DNA of 64,000 nucleotides, from contig JAGOSL010000003.1 in NCBI GenBank assembly GCA_018062345.1, positions 60,850-124,849 of the forward strand, given 5' to 3'. Shown here one piece after another: positions 9,038 to 17,577 of this stretch. A model generated the notes under the pieces. It was given only the letters and a program-made list of their open reading frames with translations. It had not been told where the DNA came from and searched no databases. Source of the DNA: Pseudomonadota bacterium. GTDB lineage: Bacteria; Pseudomonadota; Alphaproteobacteria; Paracaedibacterales; CAITNM01. The translations under genes and the position numbers were made by a program. Within the stretch, counting starts at the first letter, position 1. Every line of letters begins with the position of its first letter.

Positions 9038-9158
9038 AAGTTCATCATTATAATAAATATAATTAACTATGCGTTAACGTATTTATTTTATAATCAAGAA
9101 TATAATAAAAACTATATTAATATTTTTTAGGTATATCAAAAATCAGGAGAATTTTATA

Positions 9159-9389
9159 ATGAAACATTTTACACAAGCACTAGTTTTTGTAGCTGTTGGA
9201 CTAGGTATTACAAGTACAGCATACGCACCGGAAACAAGTACTTTCGGAAAAGCTAAGCTTTTGGCTAAAGGTACAGCTTGCTCTGCAAGGTGCGGGATTG
9301 GTCCTAGGAATTTCTCTAAAATGTTAAATGGAGATATTAAAGGCCTAAAAAATGAACAAATAAACTGCATGAAAAAATGTCTAAATTAG
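9159..9389 (+). CDS. Small secreted twin-CX3C protein
   Basis: A 76-residue precursor with a signal peptide ending near TSTAYA and a good ribosome site (AGGAGA, 8 bp before ATG). The mature part has two CX3C pairs: CSARC and, near the C-terminus, CMKKC. This twin arrangement, two helices stapled by two disulphides, is also present in the small proteins at 21781-21990 and 26213-26392 and in the larger one at 25349-26041. A periplasmic or exported disulphide hairpin is inferred; function unknown. Confidence 0.7.
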   Translation: MKHFTQALVFVAVGLGITSTAYAPETSTFGKAKLLAKGTACSARCGIGPRNFSKMLNGDIKGLKNEQINCMKKCLN

Positions 9390-9399
9390 TTTAAAAGTA

Positions 9400-9435
9400 A
9401 ATAATATCTTATTCATTCCAGAATAAGATATTATT
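9400..9435. terminator. Bidirectional terminator hairpin
   Basis: A perfect 15-bp AT-rich stem (9400-9414 with 9421-9435) and six-base loop lie between the convergent genes ending at 9389 (plus) and 9439 (minus). It probably ends both transcripts. Confidence 0.75.
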
Positions 9436-9438
9436 GTT

Positions 9439-9966
9439 CTATCCATGTCGCATCAGTGCCACCACTGAATCTTTTTCACGGCTGCTACGCGAAGATCCAA
9501 ATTCAAAAGTGTATGCATCTTTCAGGCACGACCCGAAAATTCCTGCAATTGTTGAAATAATGCCAACGGCTTCTCCAGGTAAATTTCCAGCGTGATGAAT
9601 TAGCGTTCCCAAGCAGGTAATTAAACCAAATGCTGCACTTAACACCATAATATCGGCTCTAATATTTCGCCTGCCAACTTGTGCCAAAGCAATGTCGCGT
9701 TCACGTGCATTTCTACGATCTTGCATAAATTGTAGTTCAAGTTCGGCTTCAATTTTAATGACTTCTTTTTGAAACTCAGCAATCAATAAAGAGTTTTCAG
9801 CCAAGGCTTTTGAGGCCTCTGTAGAATCTGGCTGATTGGTAACTCTTTTTGCAATTTCAATAACCTGATGAGCTACGTTTTCAGCATGCTCACCGCTCAT
9901 CCACCTGGCAATTACGGGCGCAAATTCTGCAAGCCCCAAAGCTGCAGCAATCAATGGAAATGCCAT
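9439..9966 (-). CDS. Holin-like protein of the GTA/phage lysis cassette
   Basis: I choose ATG 9966 because it has a strong ribosome site (AGGAG, 5 bp upstream), rather than the upstream in-frame ATG at 10035 inside the endolysin gene. The 175-residue product has an N-terminal hydrophobic segment (MAFPLIAAALGLAEF), a long charged coiled region (about 40-115) with RRNARERDIALAQ, and two C-terminal membrane segments around IMVLSAAFGLITCLGTLI and AVGIISTIAGIFG. This resembles the three-TM holins found with gene transfer agents. It follows the SleB endolysin by 8 bp, which supports a lysis role: forming membrane lesions that let the endolysin reach the wall. It is the last gene of the block. Confidence 0.65.
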   Translation of the reverse strand: MAFPLIAAALGLAEFAPVIARWMSGEHAENVAHQVIEIAKRVTNQPDSTEASKALAENSLLIAEFQKEVIKIEAELELQFMQDRRNARERDIALAQVGRRNIRADIMVLSAAFGLITCLGTLIHHAGNLPGEAVGIISTIAGIFGSCLKDAYTFEFGSSRSSREKDSVVALMRHG

Positions 9967-9974
9967 AAGTACTC

Positions 9975-10397
9975 CTATAATTTGTAAAATATATGATGGC
10001 CAATAAATGCCGTTGGCTTTTGACCCTTTGCCCAATAAGGAGGGTTAATAGCGACATTATGATAATGATTAGCACCCTTTGTGCAGTCATCTATATCGCC
10101 AAATAACACGGTGGTTGCAGCTAAATAACATTGCTGAAAGACCTTGTTAGCAAAGCTTGCTTCTAGCAATATTTTGCGATTGGGATCATTGATATTCCAG
10201 CAGGAAAATTGCCAGGGTTGCATGCAAATTTTATAAATATAAGGTGTATACTGCGGAAGTTTCGCTCTATTTTTTACAACCCAAGCAATAGCTTGCAAGC
10301 TCTTCATTCCTCCGTTTGGGTAATGAAATTCGCCCCTAGCTTCTCCATAAATTGTGCGTGCTAAAATTTCTAAATCCCGTTCTTCAATTTTAAGCAT
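9975..10397 (-). CDS. Cell-wall hydrolase, SleB/Hydrolase_2 family (phage endolysin)
   Basis: A 140-residue lytic transglycosylase-like hydrolase. Diagnostic motifs are LARTIYGEARGE near residues 12-23 (with the catalytic glutamate), QAIAWVVKNRAK, CTKGANHYHN and the C-terminal PYWAKGQKPTAFIGHHIFYKL core (HxFYK). This family acts as endolysin in many alphaproteobacterial phages and GTAs. The start overlaps the preceding tail-fibre-like gene by 8 bp and the holin follows, making a compact lysis cassette. It has no signal peptide, consistent with holin-dependent release. Confidence 0.85.
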   Translation of the reverse strand: MLKIEERDLEILARTIYGEARGEFHYPNGGMKSLQAIAWVVKNRAKLPQYTPYIYKICMQPWQFSCWNINDPNRKILLEASFANKVFQQCYLAATTVLFGDIDDCTKGANHYHNVAINPPYWAKGQKPTAFIGHHIFYKL

Positions 10398-10758
10398 TTG
10401 CGTCTCCTTCGTTATTAAAAATTAATTGCCAAAAATGCGCTTCGAACTTTTCACCGCTAAGGTGATAAGTTTGGCAAGCATAGAGGGCATTATTAAATTG
10501 CGCCCAACAGCCAGGGTGATAAGGTGTATTTTGCTGCCACGCGCCTTTGAATATTGGTTGAAATTTTGGCAAAACAACTTGTGAAATGGTTTGACTATCT
10601 GCTTTTAAAATCAGCAAATCACCCTGTTGTTCAGCAGTAATAGCAGAACACAATTTACGGTCTTCTTGTGCGTTTATACGCTGTTCAAGTTCGCGAAAAT
10701 TTGCATCTAGTTCTAAAATAGTAAGGGCAGATCCTTTTTCTAATCGATAAGTAATCAT
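10390..10758 (-). CDS. Phage tail-fibre-like protein with carbohydrate-binding-like C-terminus
   Basis: A 122-residue protein. The C-terminal half, GAWQQNTPYHPGCWAQFNN then ALYACQTYHLSGE and FWQLIF, has the tryptophan and G-W-Y-GD/C-V spacing of CBM5/12-like modules often found at the tips of phage fibres. The N-terminus ILELDANFRELEQRINAQE looks like the helical start of fibre proteins. It overlaps both neighbours (4 bp upstream, 8 bp downstream), so it is translationally coupled inside the tail-lysis block. Receptor or surface attachment is inferred. Confidence 0.6.
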   Translation of the reverse strand: MITYRLEKGSALTILELDANFRELEQRINAQEDRKLCSAITAEQQGDLLILKADSQTISQVVLPKFQPIFKGAWQQNTPYHPGCWAQFNNALYACQTYHLSGEKFEAHFWQLIFNNEGDANA

Positions 10759-11465
10759 TGGGTATTCCTTTCACATAAAATATTAATAAAATCAGGGCTT
10801 TCGCTTGTATCAACGCGACAACTCAAAAAGCAAAACTGCGTGCCATTTTGCTCAATAAGCGCTGTAAATTTCCCAGCTTCTATGCTGCTTAAAAGTGTTG
10901 AATATAGATATTTTTCGGATTCAAAAATAACATCGTCGCAATCTTTCAGGTATTTTTTCCAAGCGCTAGCACTATTGATAAACATTTGGGGTGCATCACT
11001 GCCAACTTGTACAAAAAGCTGCTCAGTTTCTAAAATGCTGTCTGCGTAGCCTCCACATGGCCACAAGTGCATACCTTTATCGGCTGCATAAATTGCAGAA
11101 GCAACCGCAAATCTATGTTCGTAAATTTTTTGGGTTGGAGAAAGTGTCCAACTTGCATCAACCTCATAGTCTTTTTGTGCATGTAAAATTTGCGTGCCCT
11201 CTAATTTTACAGAAGCAAAACGACCTTGTCCTGACCACACAAAGCTATTGTTAGCACTAATTACTGGAATATCAGGGCACGGTTCAATATGTATTTTAGC
11301 TCTGATCCACAAGAATTTTGGCGGTATCAGCACTTCTTCGAATAGAGGTGAAATTGTTTCATTTGTCCCAATTGAAAAGTTTCCTAAATCAGCATTCACT
11401 CCAATAGATGGTAGAATTGATGCGTGGGCGAAACGCTCTTGTCCCAGTATTTTTGACCGAATCAT
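10755..11465 (-). CDS. Phage/GTA tail-associated protein of unknown role
   Basis: A 236-residue protein with no signal peptide and a beta-rich look, located between the tail-hub-like gene and the fibre-like gene and overlapping both by 4 bp. I recognise no named domain. The tight coupling and position argue that it is a structural or distal tail component. Aromatic-rich segments such as FLWIRAKIHIEPCPDIP and NNSFVWSGQGRFASVKLEG suggest a jelly-roll or similar beta fold, but this is a guess. Confidence 0.5.
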   Translation of the reverse strand: MIRSKILGQERFAHASILPSIGVNADLGNFSIGTNETISPLFEEVLIPPKFLWIRAKIHIEPCPDIPVISANNSFVWSGQGRFASVKLEGTQILHAQKDYEVDASWTLSPTQKIYEHRFAVASAIYAADKGMHLWPCGGYADSILETEQLFVQVGSDAPQMFINSASAWKKYLKDCDDVIFESEKYLYSTLLSSIEAGKFTALIEQNGTQFCFLSCRVDTSESPDFINILCERNTQ

Positions 11466-13021
11466 AATGGTTGTCCTTTCAGGCGCACTTCAACCACAGA
11501 CAGCACTTTTTCAAAACATCTATCTAAAGACTTATTGCTGCGCAAATCTTTCAAGGTTAAATAAATGCTGGTAGGAACTTCTTGCAAAACACCCATCATG
11601 CAATCACGCACTGGGTACTGGTTTTGCAAAAGGTGTAGCTCTTGTGTTTGGGCTGAATTCTTTACCTCAATTTGGGTGATCAAATCTTTGGGATTAAGCT
11701 TTGGATAAGTAATGCCAAGCAAGGGATCAGACGATTGAATTTCATCATTAATTGCTTCTTGAAAATATTCACAATTTTGTGATGAGCTAACATCTCTTAG
11801 ATCTCCTGGCTGAATCATACCCCCAACTGTTACTTCAACTCGTTTTTGTAAACCTTTAGCCACATGGCGTATGCACGTGATTTTTCCGATAAACTTTTCT
11901 GTATCAATCAATGAATCATCAATTGTTAAATCGCGTCCTAAATTCCAAGGCAAGGTGCACTGCACTTGTATACACCGCGCTGATGCCTTTAGCTGACTTG
12001 TAATAATGGCAGTCGCATAACGCACAAATTCATGGCCCTTTGAAGTTTCAAAAAATACTGCTTGTTCACTTTTGGGCAGAGAAATTGTAATGGGAATATG
12101 TCGAATGCGATGCTTGGTTAACCTATGCTGAATATGATTTAATGACGATTTTATCAACATTTTTTCCATTCTTTGCTGATTGTATTGCCAGTGAATTTTT
12201 AAAGTTGTTTTGAAATAATGAATTTTGGCTTTTACATTTTTTTGATGCTCACCAATTTTTGTACACAAAAGTTTTGTGTAAGACTGCATACCTTCAAAAC
12301 TTATTGGGCAAATTTTTGAATGTTCAACTCTATATCCACTTTGGCGACGCCCCATCCCCAAGCGCTGATCCTCTTTTGGCCAGCTTTGCGTAAGTGCAGT
12401 AGGCGTTAGGGTTGCTATTATTTTTTCAGGAAATGCACGCTCAATATATGAACTTGCATTAAATGTTCCGCCCAAGCTTTGCGTCCAATGCACTTTTAAT
12501 TCAATGACAGTACTGCCAAGAGGCATCGAAATTTGTTGAATTTTAAAAGCTTTATCAAGGTACTGTCCGCTTACATTAATGCAGCGCTTACCCTGAAAAT
12601 AATCGCTCAAGCTAATATTGCCAGTAACCCTATTCCAATAAAAAAGCAGGTTTCCAGCTTCTAAATAGTCACTTGGTTTGCAAGATTTACCTTGGAAAAA
12701 ATCTGCATTGTAGGGCAGGGTTGTTTCTTGAACTAGAGTTTTAAGATCCATTTCAAAAGTGGGCGAAATGCAAAGTACCTCAACTTTTGTCAAATGCTGC
12801 TGGTGCTCAAATTGGCCCGATACAACCCCTTGAAATAACAATCTATCATCCTCAAATATCCCTAAATATGCGCCTGTGGGGGTTGTGAAATTTCCCGCCA
12901 ATAAACTCGCTTTGGCAACGTGTCCTTCTTGGTGTGTGATGGCAAATTCAACAATATTCCAAGTGCATGATTGAGCTTGGGCAAAATCATTCCATGTGTT
13001 AGTAAAATAAAATTTAAACAT
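11462..13021 (-). CDS. Phage/GTA tail hub or baseplate-like protein
   Basis: A 519-residue protein leading the tail-lysis block. The N-terminus (TWNIVEFAITHQEGHVAKAS, then a G-FEDDRLLFQGVVSG turn) resembles the N-terminal beta domain of gpD-like hub proteins, which carry a 'definition of field plus EG' pattern. The middle contains ATAIITSQLKASARCIQVQC followed by a PWNLGRDLTIDDSLI stretch, as in tail proteins that define a sampling or binding domain. The 3' end overlaps the next gene by 4 bp. A terminator hairpin lies just before its ribosome site. The hub assignment rests on pattern and context only. Confidence 0.5.
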   Translation of the reverse strand: MFKFYFTNTWNDFAQAQSCTWNIVEFAITHQEGHVAKASLLAGNFTTPTGAYLGIFEDDRLLFQGVVSGQFEHQQHLTKVEVLCISPTFEMDLKTLVQETTLPYNADFFQGKSCKPSDYLEAGNLLFYWNRVTGNISLSDYFQGKRCINVSGQYLDKAFKIQQISMPLGSTVIELKVHWTQSLGGTFNASSYIERAFPEKIIATLTPTALTQSWPKEDQRLGMGRRQSGYRVEHSKICPISFEGMQSYTKLLCTKIGEHQKNVKAKIHYFKTTLKIHWQYNQQRMEKMLIKSSLNHIQHRLTKHRIRHIPITISLPKSEQAVFFETSKGHEFVRYATAIITSQLKASARCIQVQCTLPWNLGRDLTIDDSLIDTEKFIGKITCIRHVAKGLQKRVEVTVGGMIQPGDLRDVSSSQNCEYFQEAINDEIQSSDPLLGITYPKLNPKDLITQIEVKNSAQTQELHLLQNQYPVRDCMMGVLQEVPTSIYLTLKDLRSNKSLDRCFEKVLSVVEVRLKGQPL

Positions 13022-13036
13022 AGTTGTTCCTTAAAT

Positions 13037-13064
13037 GAAAAAACCGCAGTGGCTAACTGCGGTT
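13037..13064 (-). terminator. Rho-independent terminator, phage-junction type
   Basis: Nine-bp stem (13042-13050 with 13056-13064), five-base loop, and a T-run on the minus strand. It ends the pseudo-protease transcript and sits 16 bp before the start of the tail-hub gene. Related hairpins occur at 20757-20785 and 21700-21723. Confidence 0.8.
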
Positions 13065-13088
13065 GGGTTGGTGGGGTATTGGTATTTT

Positions 13089-14069
13089 TTACCTAATTAT
13101 CTCGGCTTGGGCATAAACCAACGGGGGGGTAGTGCTGTCATATTGTTGACGCACTCTCTCAATCGCGTTTTTTAAAGGTTTTAAAGGTATACTGCATGCT
13201 CTGGTTCCGCGAACTAAATTATGTGTATTTAGATATAATTCTGTGCAACGGAGTCTGCAAAAATTAGCGTGAATAAAATTCAAAGAGCAAGAAAAAGGCC
13301 GGTATAAAAGCGTACTAATAGGTACGCATAGTGGAAAGTGAGAAGAAGAAATAATTGAAACAAGTTCATTATTTGAGTCAAACACACCACCCCCATCCAT
13401 CTCATCGTAAAGACAAGATTCAAACTCTCCAAGGGGCCGATTCTCTTTTGATAAGTTGTACTGGCCATAGGGTGTTGAGTACATTTTATTATTATGAACT
13501 TTAAAAGAGCATTTTTGTGTATATGCTTTCATGGCTTTTCGTGGACCATCTAATGAGCAAAACCAACTGTTTTCTGAAATTTCTGTGCCGTAACCAACAT
13601 AAGTTAAAAGATGTTGATTATCTTCATATGCGTTACGCAATGGAAACTCGTAATTTATTTTTAGATTTTGTAGGCCGATAACAGGTCTATCTAGAATGAG
13701 GAGACAAAAATTATAAGAATATTTTTCGTCGGACGATACAAGCGGAAGAGAGCCCATAACGTCATAGTAGGTTTTTTTATGGTTCGTCTCAAAGCAAACT
13801 GCACTGTTAGGTCGTGAAACGCAGCATGCTGTTGTAAAACAGGTTTTTCCTTCAAAAAAAACAGCAGAGCCATATGCTACCCACTGAGAGGGTGTGCGAA
13901 AATATAACTTTCCCACATTGTCATATGCCTGATTTGAATATGCTAATTCAGTAAGCTTTTGATCTGTTCGAACTTCTTCATCAGTGTCAGTTACTGGCAC
14001 TGATGCGTGACTTGCAAAGATAATCGATACATTGGTAAAGATCAATAATAGAAATGACAACATCTGCAT
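13089..14069 (-). CDS. Secreted trypsin-fold protein lacking the catalytic triad
   Basis: A 326-residue protein with signal peptide (to about residue 20). Segments fit the chymotrypsin fold: GSAVFFEGKTCFTTACCVS matches the strand before the catalytic histidine, YNFCLLILDRP the DiALL strand, TYVGYG the trypsin V-GWG, and DEMDGGGVFD the GDSGGP oxyanion loop. At each site the catalytic residue is replaced: TAAHC reads TTACC, the Asp position reads N, and GDSGG reads MDGGG. It is rich in cysteine, as exported proteins often are. An inactive protease acting as binding protein or effector is inferred. It is inserted between two phage gene blocks and has its own terminator. Confidence 0.6.
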   Translation of the reverse strand: MQMLSFLLLIFTNVSIIFASHASVPVTDTDEEVRTDQKLTELAYSNQAYDNVGKLYFRTPSQWVAYGSAVFFEGKTCFTTACCVSRPNSAVCFETNHKKTYYDVMGSLPLVSSDEKYSYNFCLLILDRPVIGLQNLKINYEFPLRNAYEDNQHLLTYVGYGTEISENSWFCSLDGPRKAMKAYTQKCSFKVHNNKMYSTPYGQYNLSKENRPLGEFESCLYDEMDGGGVFDSNNELVSIISSSHFPLCVPISTLLYRPFSCSLNFIHANFCRLRCTELYLNTHNLVRGTRACSIPLKPLKNAIERVRQQYDSTTPPLVYAQAEIIR

Positions 14070-14120
14070 ATTAAATTGTTTATGCTTCGATTATTTTAAA
14101 AAGGATCTTCTTAAAAAGTT

Positions 14121-14142
14121 ATTAAAGAAAACCCTATAAAAT
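14121..14142 (-). promoter_or_regulatory. Shared upstream motif (copy 1 of 3)
   Basis: Read on the minus strand, this 22-base stretch has the form ATTTTATAGG-G-TTTTCTTTAAT and lies about 50-75 bp before the pseudo-protease start. A near copy (21204-21225) lies at a similar distance before the gene at 20865-21143, with similarity extending over about 45 bases, and a third (37716-37737) follows the 986-aa gene. A conserved promoter or leader element is inferred. Confidence 0.4.
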
Positions 14143-14278
14143 ATGGTAGGTATAGCTTCCTTAGATCCTTAAAATCAGTCGTATTCCTGCAAAAATGAGA
14201 TCACTAGCCCTCGAAGTAGGCGTAAGGATCCGGTTATAAATTCACCAAAGTCTCTATTCTAAAGATCTCTCGCTCTCT

Positions 14279-15436
14279 TTAAAAATGGCTCAACTCTTTT
14301 AAAAACGTTTCAATTCTTTTGCATACCGTGTAGTACTTTTCAGGGGTAGTTTTCGCAATAGGTGTACTCACTTCTTCTTTTAAAACCTCGAGAGGGGTTA
14401 AAATTTCTGGTGGCTCTTTGGGAACAAATTTTTCTGTCGTTCTGCAATTTGCCAAAGCCTGTAGGTCAACAGCTATAAGAGGGCAGAGTGTTGCGTCAGC
14501 AAGGCCCCTAAATATCCAATCGTAGTTACAATCTCCTTTATCAATTTTTAGCCATTCTTTCGTGCGGTCTTCTTTATCATAAATAATTAAATAGCTAGAC
14601 AGCGATGCATACGGTGTATCGCTATCTAGTGATAAAATGGGCGGGCATCGTTTCGGAAACTGATAGAAATAATCACGTCCTTCCTTTGTTCCTTCAAAAA
14701 CAGTATTGGCTGGTAAATTGTATACTATAATTTTTGCCATGCCTTGTTCAGGTGCATTAATCATAAACTTGCGTTCTGGGTTACGCATCAGTAACACCTT
14801 AGCAATAAAGGAGAGCAAATCTATGGATATATATTTAGGTCTAAACGGAGAATGAACTTCATGCCTGGCGTCAACCGCTCGTGCAATGCCCATAGGTGTG
14901 CCAATTAATGCCTCTGGGGAAGCAGTAACAGTTGTGAACATAACAATTTTCTTAGCAAACTCAATATATTCTTTTTGCTGAGAATGCCCAGAGCCTAAAT
15001 AATTTTCCCAACTTGCCGTCGCATCTACAATTTTTATAGGGGTTGCTTCGTAGGTGATATAGGCCATCCATTTTTCTTCAGGGGCGTGCAGTCCATCATT
15101 TATAACGCGTAAGGCTTCCTCAGATCCGGTGCCTGTATAAACTTTCGCTCCAGTACTACTACGATATCTTTTTTGCCGACGAACTTGCATGCCCATATAT
15201 TCTTTCCAGCACGTGAGATTGGTTTTGTCCAATCGCTCCATCACTAGATATAAGTCTTCTCTGGCAAATAAACTTTTACTGCACATTTTCCCCATATACA
15301 TGCCATTGCTTATTTTGTGTATATCAGGGAATCGGTCTTTTCCTGGATCTTCGCAAATATTTGCCAAAAGGAAAAACCGGGTTAGAAATAAAATGTAAAA
15401 GAATGTAAGGCTTATAGATTTTAAAAAATGCATCAT
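14279..15436 (-). CDS. Secreted protein of unknown function
   Basis: A 385-residue protein with a strongly hydrophobic signal peptide (residues about 7-25). Nothing matches a family I can name with confidence. Residues about 95-115 (AKVYTGTGSEEALRVINDGL) begin a globular region, and the C-terminal 60 residues are a charged helix rich in E, K and P. It lies between two phage gene blocks, with the pseudo-protease gene about 210 bp downstream on the same strand. Exported accessory protein; function not predictable. Confidence 0.6.
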   Translation of the reverse strand: MMHFLKSISLTFFYILFLTRFFLLANICEDPGKDRFPDIHKISNGMYMGKMCSKSLFAREDLYLVMERLDKTNLTCWKEYMGMQVRRQKRYRSSTGAKVYTGTGSEEALRVINDGLHAPEEKWMAYITYEATPIKIVDATASWENYLGSGHSQQKEYIEFAKKIVMFTTVTASPEALIGTPMGIARAVDARHEVHSPFRPKYISIDLLSFIAKVLLMRNPERKFMINAPEQGMAKIIVYNLPANTVFEGTKEGRDYFYQFPKRCPPILSLDSDTPYASLSSYLIIYDKEDRTKEWLKIDKGDCNYDWIFRGLADATLCPLIAVDLQALANCRTTEKFVPKEPPEILTPLEVLKEEVSTPIAKTTPEKYYTVCKRIETFLKELSHF

Positions 15437-15537
15437 TCTTTAACCATAGGTTTGCAAGTTAATCAAAAAATTAAAAAGTGGTAATTTATCAAAAACATCG
15501 TTACATTCCAACATAGATTATCAATGAAAAAGTTACA

Positions 15538-16452
15538 ATGACCGCTCTTACTGCATCTTCCATAGTTAATATTCCTGTTCTTGGATGGTTTGTCCGCAAA
15601 GGCTACATGCAAGGTGTTTTTTGGGCATTAATGATTTGTGTGGTCAGCTCTACAAATGATGTACTCATGCGTTTTTTAGGCGAACGATTACATGTAGTGC
15701 AAATTATATTTTTTAGATTTTTGTTTAGCACCATTAGTGTGTTGCCTTTAATGTTGCGCCATAAGAAAAATCTGTTTAAAACAAGCCATCCTAAAAATCA
15801 TGCATTGCGGGCCCTTGTTGGGGCAACAGCGTTGGGCCTTTGTTGTCTTTCAGTAAACATTATGCCGCTTGCCGAAAACACCGCAATCATGTTTTGTGAA
15901 CCTTTGTTTTTCTTGCCCATGGCGTATTTTCTTTTAAAAGAAAAAGTTGATAAGAATCGTTGGATTGCAACTCTTGTTGGGTTTATTGGTTTGCTTGTGA
16001 TTGTGCAGCCGGGCATGGAAAGTTTCCGCGTAACAGCATTTGTGCCTATGGCTGCTGCTATGTTGTTTGCCTATCTTTGTGTTATGGCAAAGCAGATGAT
16101 TTCAACTGAGCATACTCTTACATTATTGTTTTATTTTGGCCTTGGAACATCAATTTTTGCTGGAATTTTCTTGCCATTTTTCTGGGCTGCACCAACTCTG
16201 CATGAGCTTGGCTTTTTAATTTTGTTAGGTATTGGCGCAAACCTTATTCAAGTATGTTTGTTCCGCGCCTATTCTTCTACTGATGCTTCTGCACTCGCGC
16301 CATTTCGCTATACCGAATTTTTGTTCGCAGGCACATTTGGATTTTTGTTTTTTGGCCAAATCCCAGACCTTTCTATTATCTTCGGTGCGGGGGTTATTGG
16401 CCTTAGCGCTTTCTACATCTCCTATATGGAAACAAAGAAAGAGAAGCAATAG
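15538..16452 (+). CDS. EamA/DMT-family transporter, similar to rickettsial SAM importer
   Basis: A 304-residue inner-membrane protein with ten predicted helices in two five-helix EamA halves. The first half opens with VSSTNDVLMRFLGERLH followed by FFRFLFS, and the second half ends with ALAPFRYTEFLFAG; both signatures also occur in the S-adenosylmethionine uptake transporter of Rickettsia. It may therefore import SAM or another host metabolite. Start ATG 15538 is taken because the nearby ATG at 15523 leads quickly to a stop. It is the only plus-strand gene in the 9.4-29.5 kb stretch. Confidence 0.82.
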   Translation: MTALTASSIVNIPVLGWFVRKGYMQGVFWALMICVVSSTNDVLMRFLGERLHVVQIIFFRFLFSTISVLPLMLRHKKNLFKTSHPKNHALRALVGATALGLCCLSVNIMPLAENTAIMFCEPLFFLPMAYFLLKEKVDKNRWIATLVGFIGLLVIVQPGMESFRVTAFVPMAAAMLFAYLCVMAKQMISTEHTLTLLFYFGLGTSIFAGIFLPFFWAAPTLHELGFLILLGIGANLIQVCLFRAYSSTDASALAPFRYTEFLFAGTFGFLFFGQIPDLSIIFGAGVIGLSAFYISYMETKKEKQ

Positions 16453-16657
16453 TCAGCATTAAAATCATGATTTGCGTCTACGATTTCTAATACCCCAAAG
16501 TATATTCAATTCCTTTGCAGTTTGGTTGTTGATTTTCTAAGTGTATTTGTAAAATTTTCAAAAAAGTTAGGCGTATAAATCGCATGTTTTATATCAGTTT
16601 TCGTTTACGATTTTACTGTGCCTAACTGATAGTTAATAATACGTTAAAGCTATTTAG

Positions 16658-16685
16658 AAAAAATCAAGCGCTCGAATCAGCGCTT
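16658..16685 (-). terminator. Terminator hairpin in repeat copy 1
   Basis: Perfect 7-bp stem (16666-16672 with 16679-16685), six-base loop, and a T-run read on the minus strand. No minus-strand gene directly precedes it now, so it is an orphan terminator left by the tandem duplication. Confidence 0.6.
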
Positions 16686-16932
16686 ATTCCGAAAAGTTTT
16701 TCGTCAGTTTTTGAATTGTGAAAATTCCTATTTAAATTTATCTTCTTTGAAGGGTGTTTTAGCAGTCAAAAATACAGTCAATTCTTTTATTGATTTGTTG
16801 TTGATCAGATGGGGTTATTAATAAAAATCCTACAAATGCAAATAGTATAAACCGCATAAATTATATTAGTTAATGTTTAGAATGTTACTTTGCCCAACCA
16901 ATAGTTAACAAAATATTAATGGCTTTGAAAAT

Positions 16933-16956
16933 TAAAAAACGCCCCTGAAGGAGCGT
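16933..16956 (-). terminator. Rho-independent terminator of the small secreted gene
   Basis: Seven-bp stem (one wobble), four-base loop and six T on the minus strand, 48 bp after the stop of the gene at 17004-17186. Confidence 0.8.
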
Positions 16957-17003
16957 CTTTGCAGTATTTAATGGAGCGCTTAATGCAACAATAGGTGTGC
17001 TTT

Positions 17004-17186
17004 TTATTTCCCTTTTTCCTGCTCACCACTCTCTGAAGCATGAGATGTGGCATTCTTCTTGGTCTGGTCCTTTTGCGATGGTTGTGGTGATGCTGCATTT
17101 GTTCCTGCTGGCGGAGGCGCCACAACTGTTGAAACTATGCTGGTTCCAACCAACGCAACTACTGCTAAATAAATATATTTCCTCAC
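17004..17186 (-). CDS. Small secreted proline/serine-rich peptide
   Basis: A 60-residue precursor starting at GTG 17186, which has AGGAG 7 bp upstream. The signal peptide (RKYIYLAVVALVGTSIVSTVVA) is clear; the mature part of about 37 residues is low-complexity, rich in P, S, Q, K and E, and has no cysteine. It has its own terminator. A minor exported peptide of unknown role. Confidence 0.55.
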   Translation of the reverse strand: MRKYIYLAVVALVGTSIVSTVVAPPPAGTNAASPQPSQKDQTKKNATSHASESGEQEKGK

Positions 17187-17267
17187 AAAATTCTCCTAAA
17201 AATTGTTAACACGTACATAAAAATTGTGTCATAGGAATTATTTTAAAGAAAGCCCCTTCTGCAAGGT

Positions 17268-17544
17268 TTACTCTTCATCATGAATGCCTAATGCTGAGTT
17301 TCCATTAACAATCAGACGTCCAAATCGATCTCCAGGTGCATCACTAAATCGCGCATGCCTTTTCATGAATAGATCAATATGTTTTATCGTCATAAAAGTC
17401 CATTTATCTTTAATCTTGCTGGGTTTTCTGTGTAGTAATAAATACATTTTTAAGAATAAGTTTTGGCGTGTGTGTGCTATCTTCTAAATCTTGTGCGGTG
17501 AAAACAGCATTTAAGAATAATAAAATTAAGCAGAGTTTTTTCAT
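17268..17544 (-). pseudogene. Frameshifted, internally deleted paralogue of the DRFGR-repeat secreted protein
   Basis: ATG 17544 opens a 44-codon signal-peptide ORF (MKKLCLILLFLNAVFTA...) that stops at 17410. In another frame the sequence continues as KWTFMTIKHIDLFMKRHARF then SDAPGDRFGRLIVNG and stops at 17268. This second part matches the two copies of FIK-(K/E)HVRF(S/T)DEPEDRFGRLIING in the 374-residue protein at 23965-25089. The remnant keeps the secretion signal and the C-terminal end of one repeat and has lost the middle. A terminator precedes it on the minus strand. Confidence 0.7.
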
Positions 17545-17577
17545 AAAAATTCCTTTTTATTGTGAAAATTTTGGATA

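Larger units (their letters stand above)
16463..17003. repeat. Gene-free stretch with a diverged tandem repeat (period 271 bp)
   Basis: No gene is visible. About 150 bp at 16485-16645 is repeated in diverged form at 16756-16916 with a constant 271-bp offset; the clearest part (16574-16656 against 16845-16927) matches at about two thirds of positions. Each copy is bordered on its right by a minus-strand terminator hairpin at nearly the same relative position. It looks like a duplicated gene tail or a duplicated non-coding RNA/leader locus. Confidence 0.6.

Noticed and set aside
11194-11574. Plus-strand 126-codon frame over the tail genes
   Set aside because: Antisense shadow spanning two overlapping minus-strand genes, without a ribosome site or homology.
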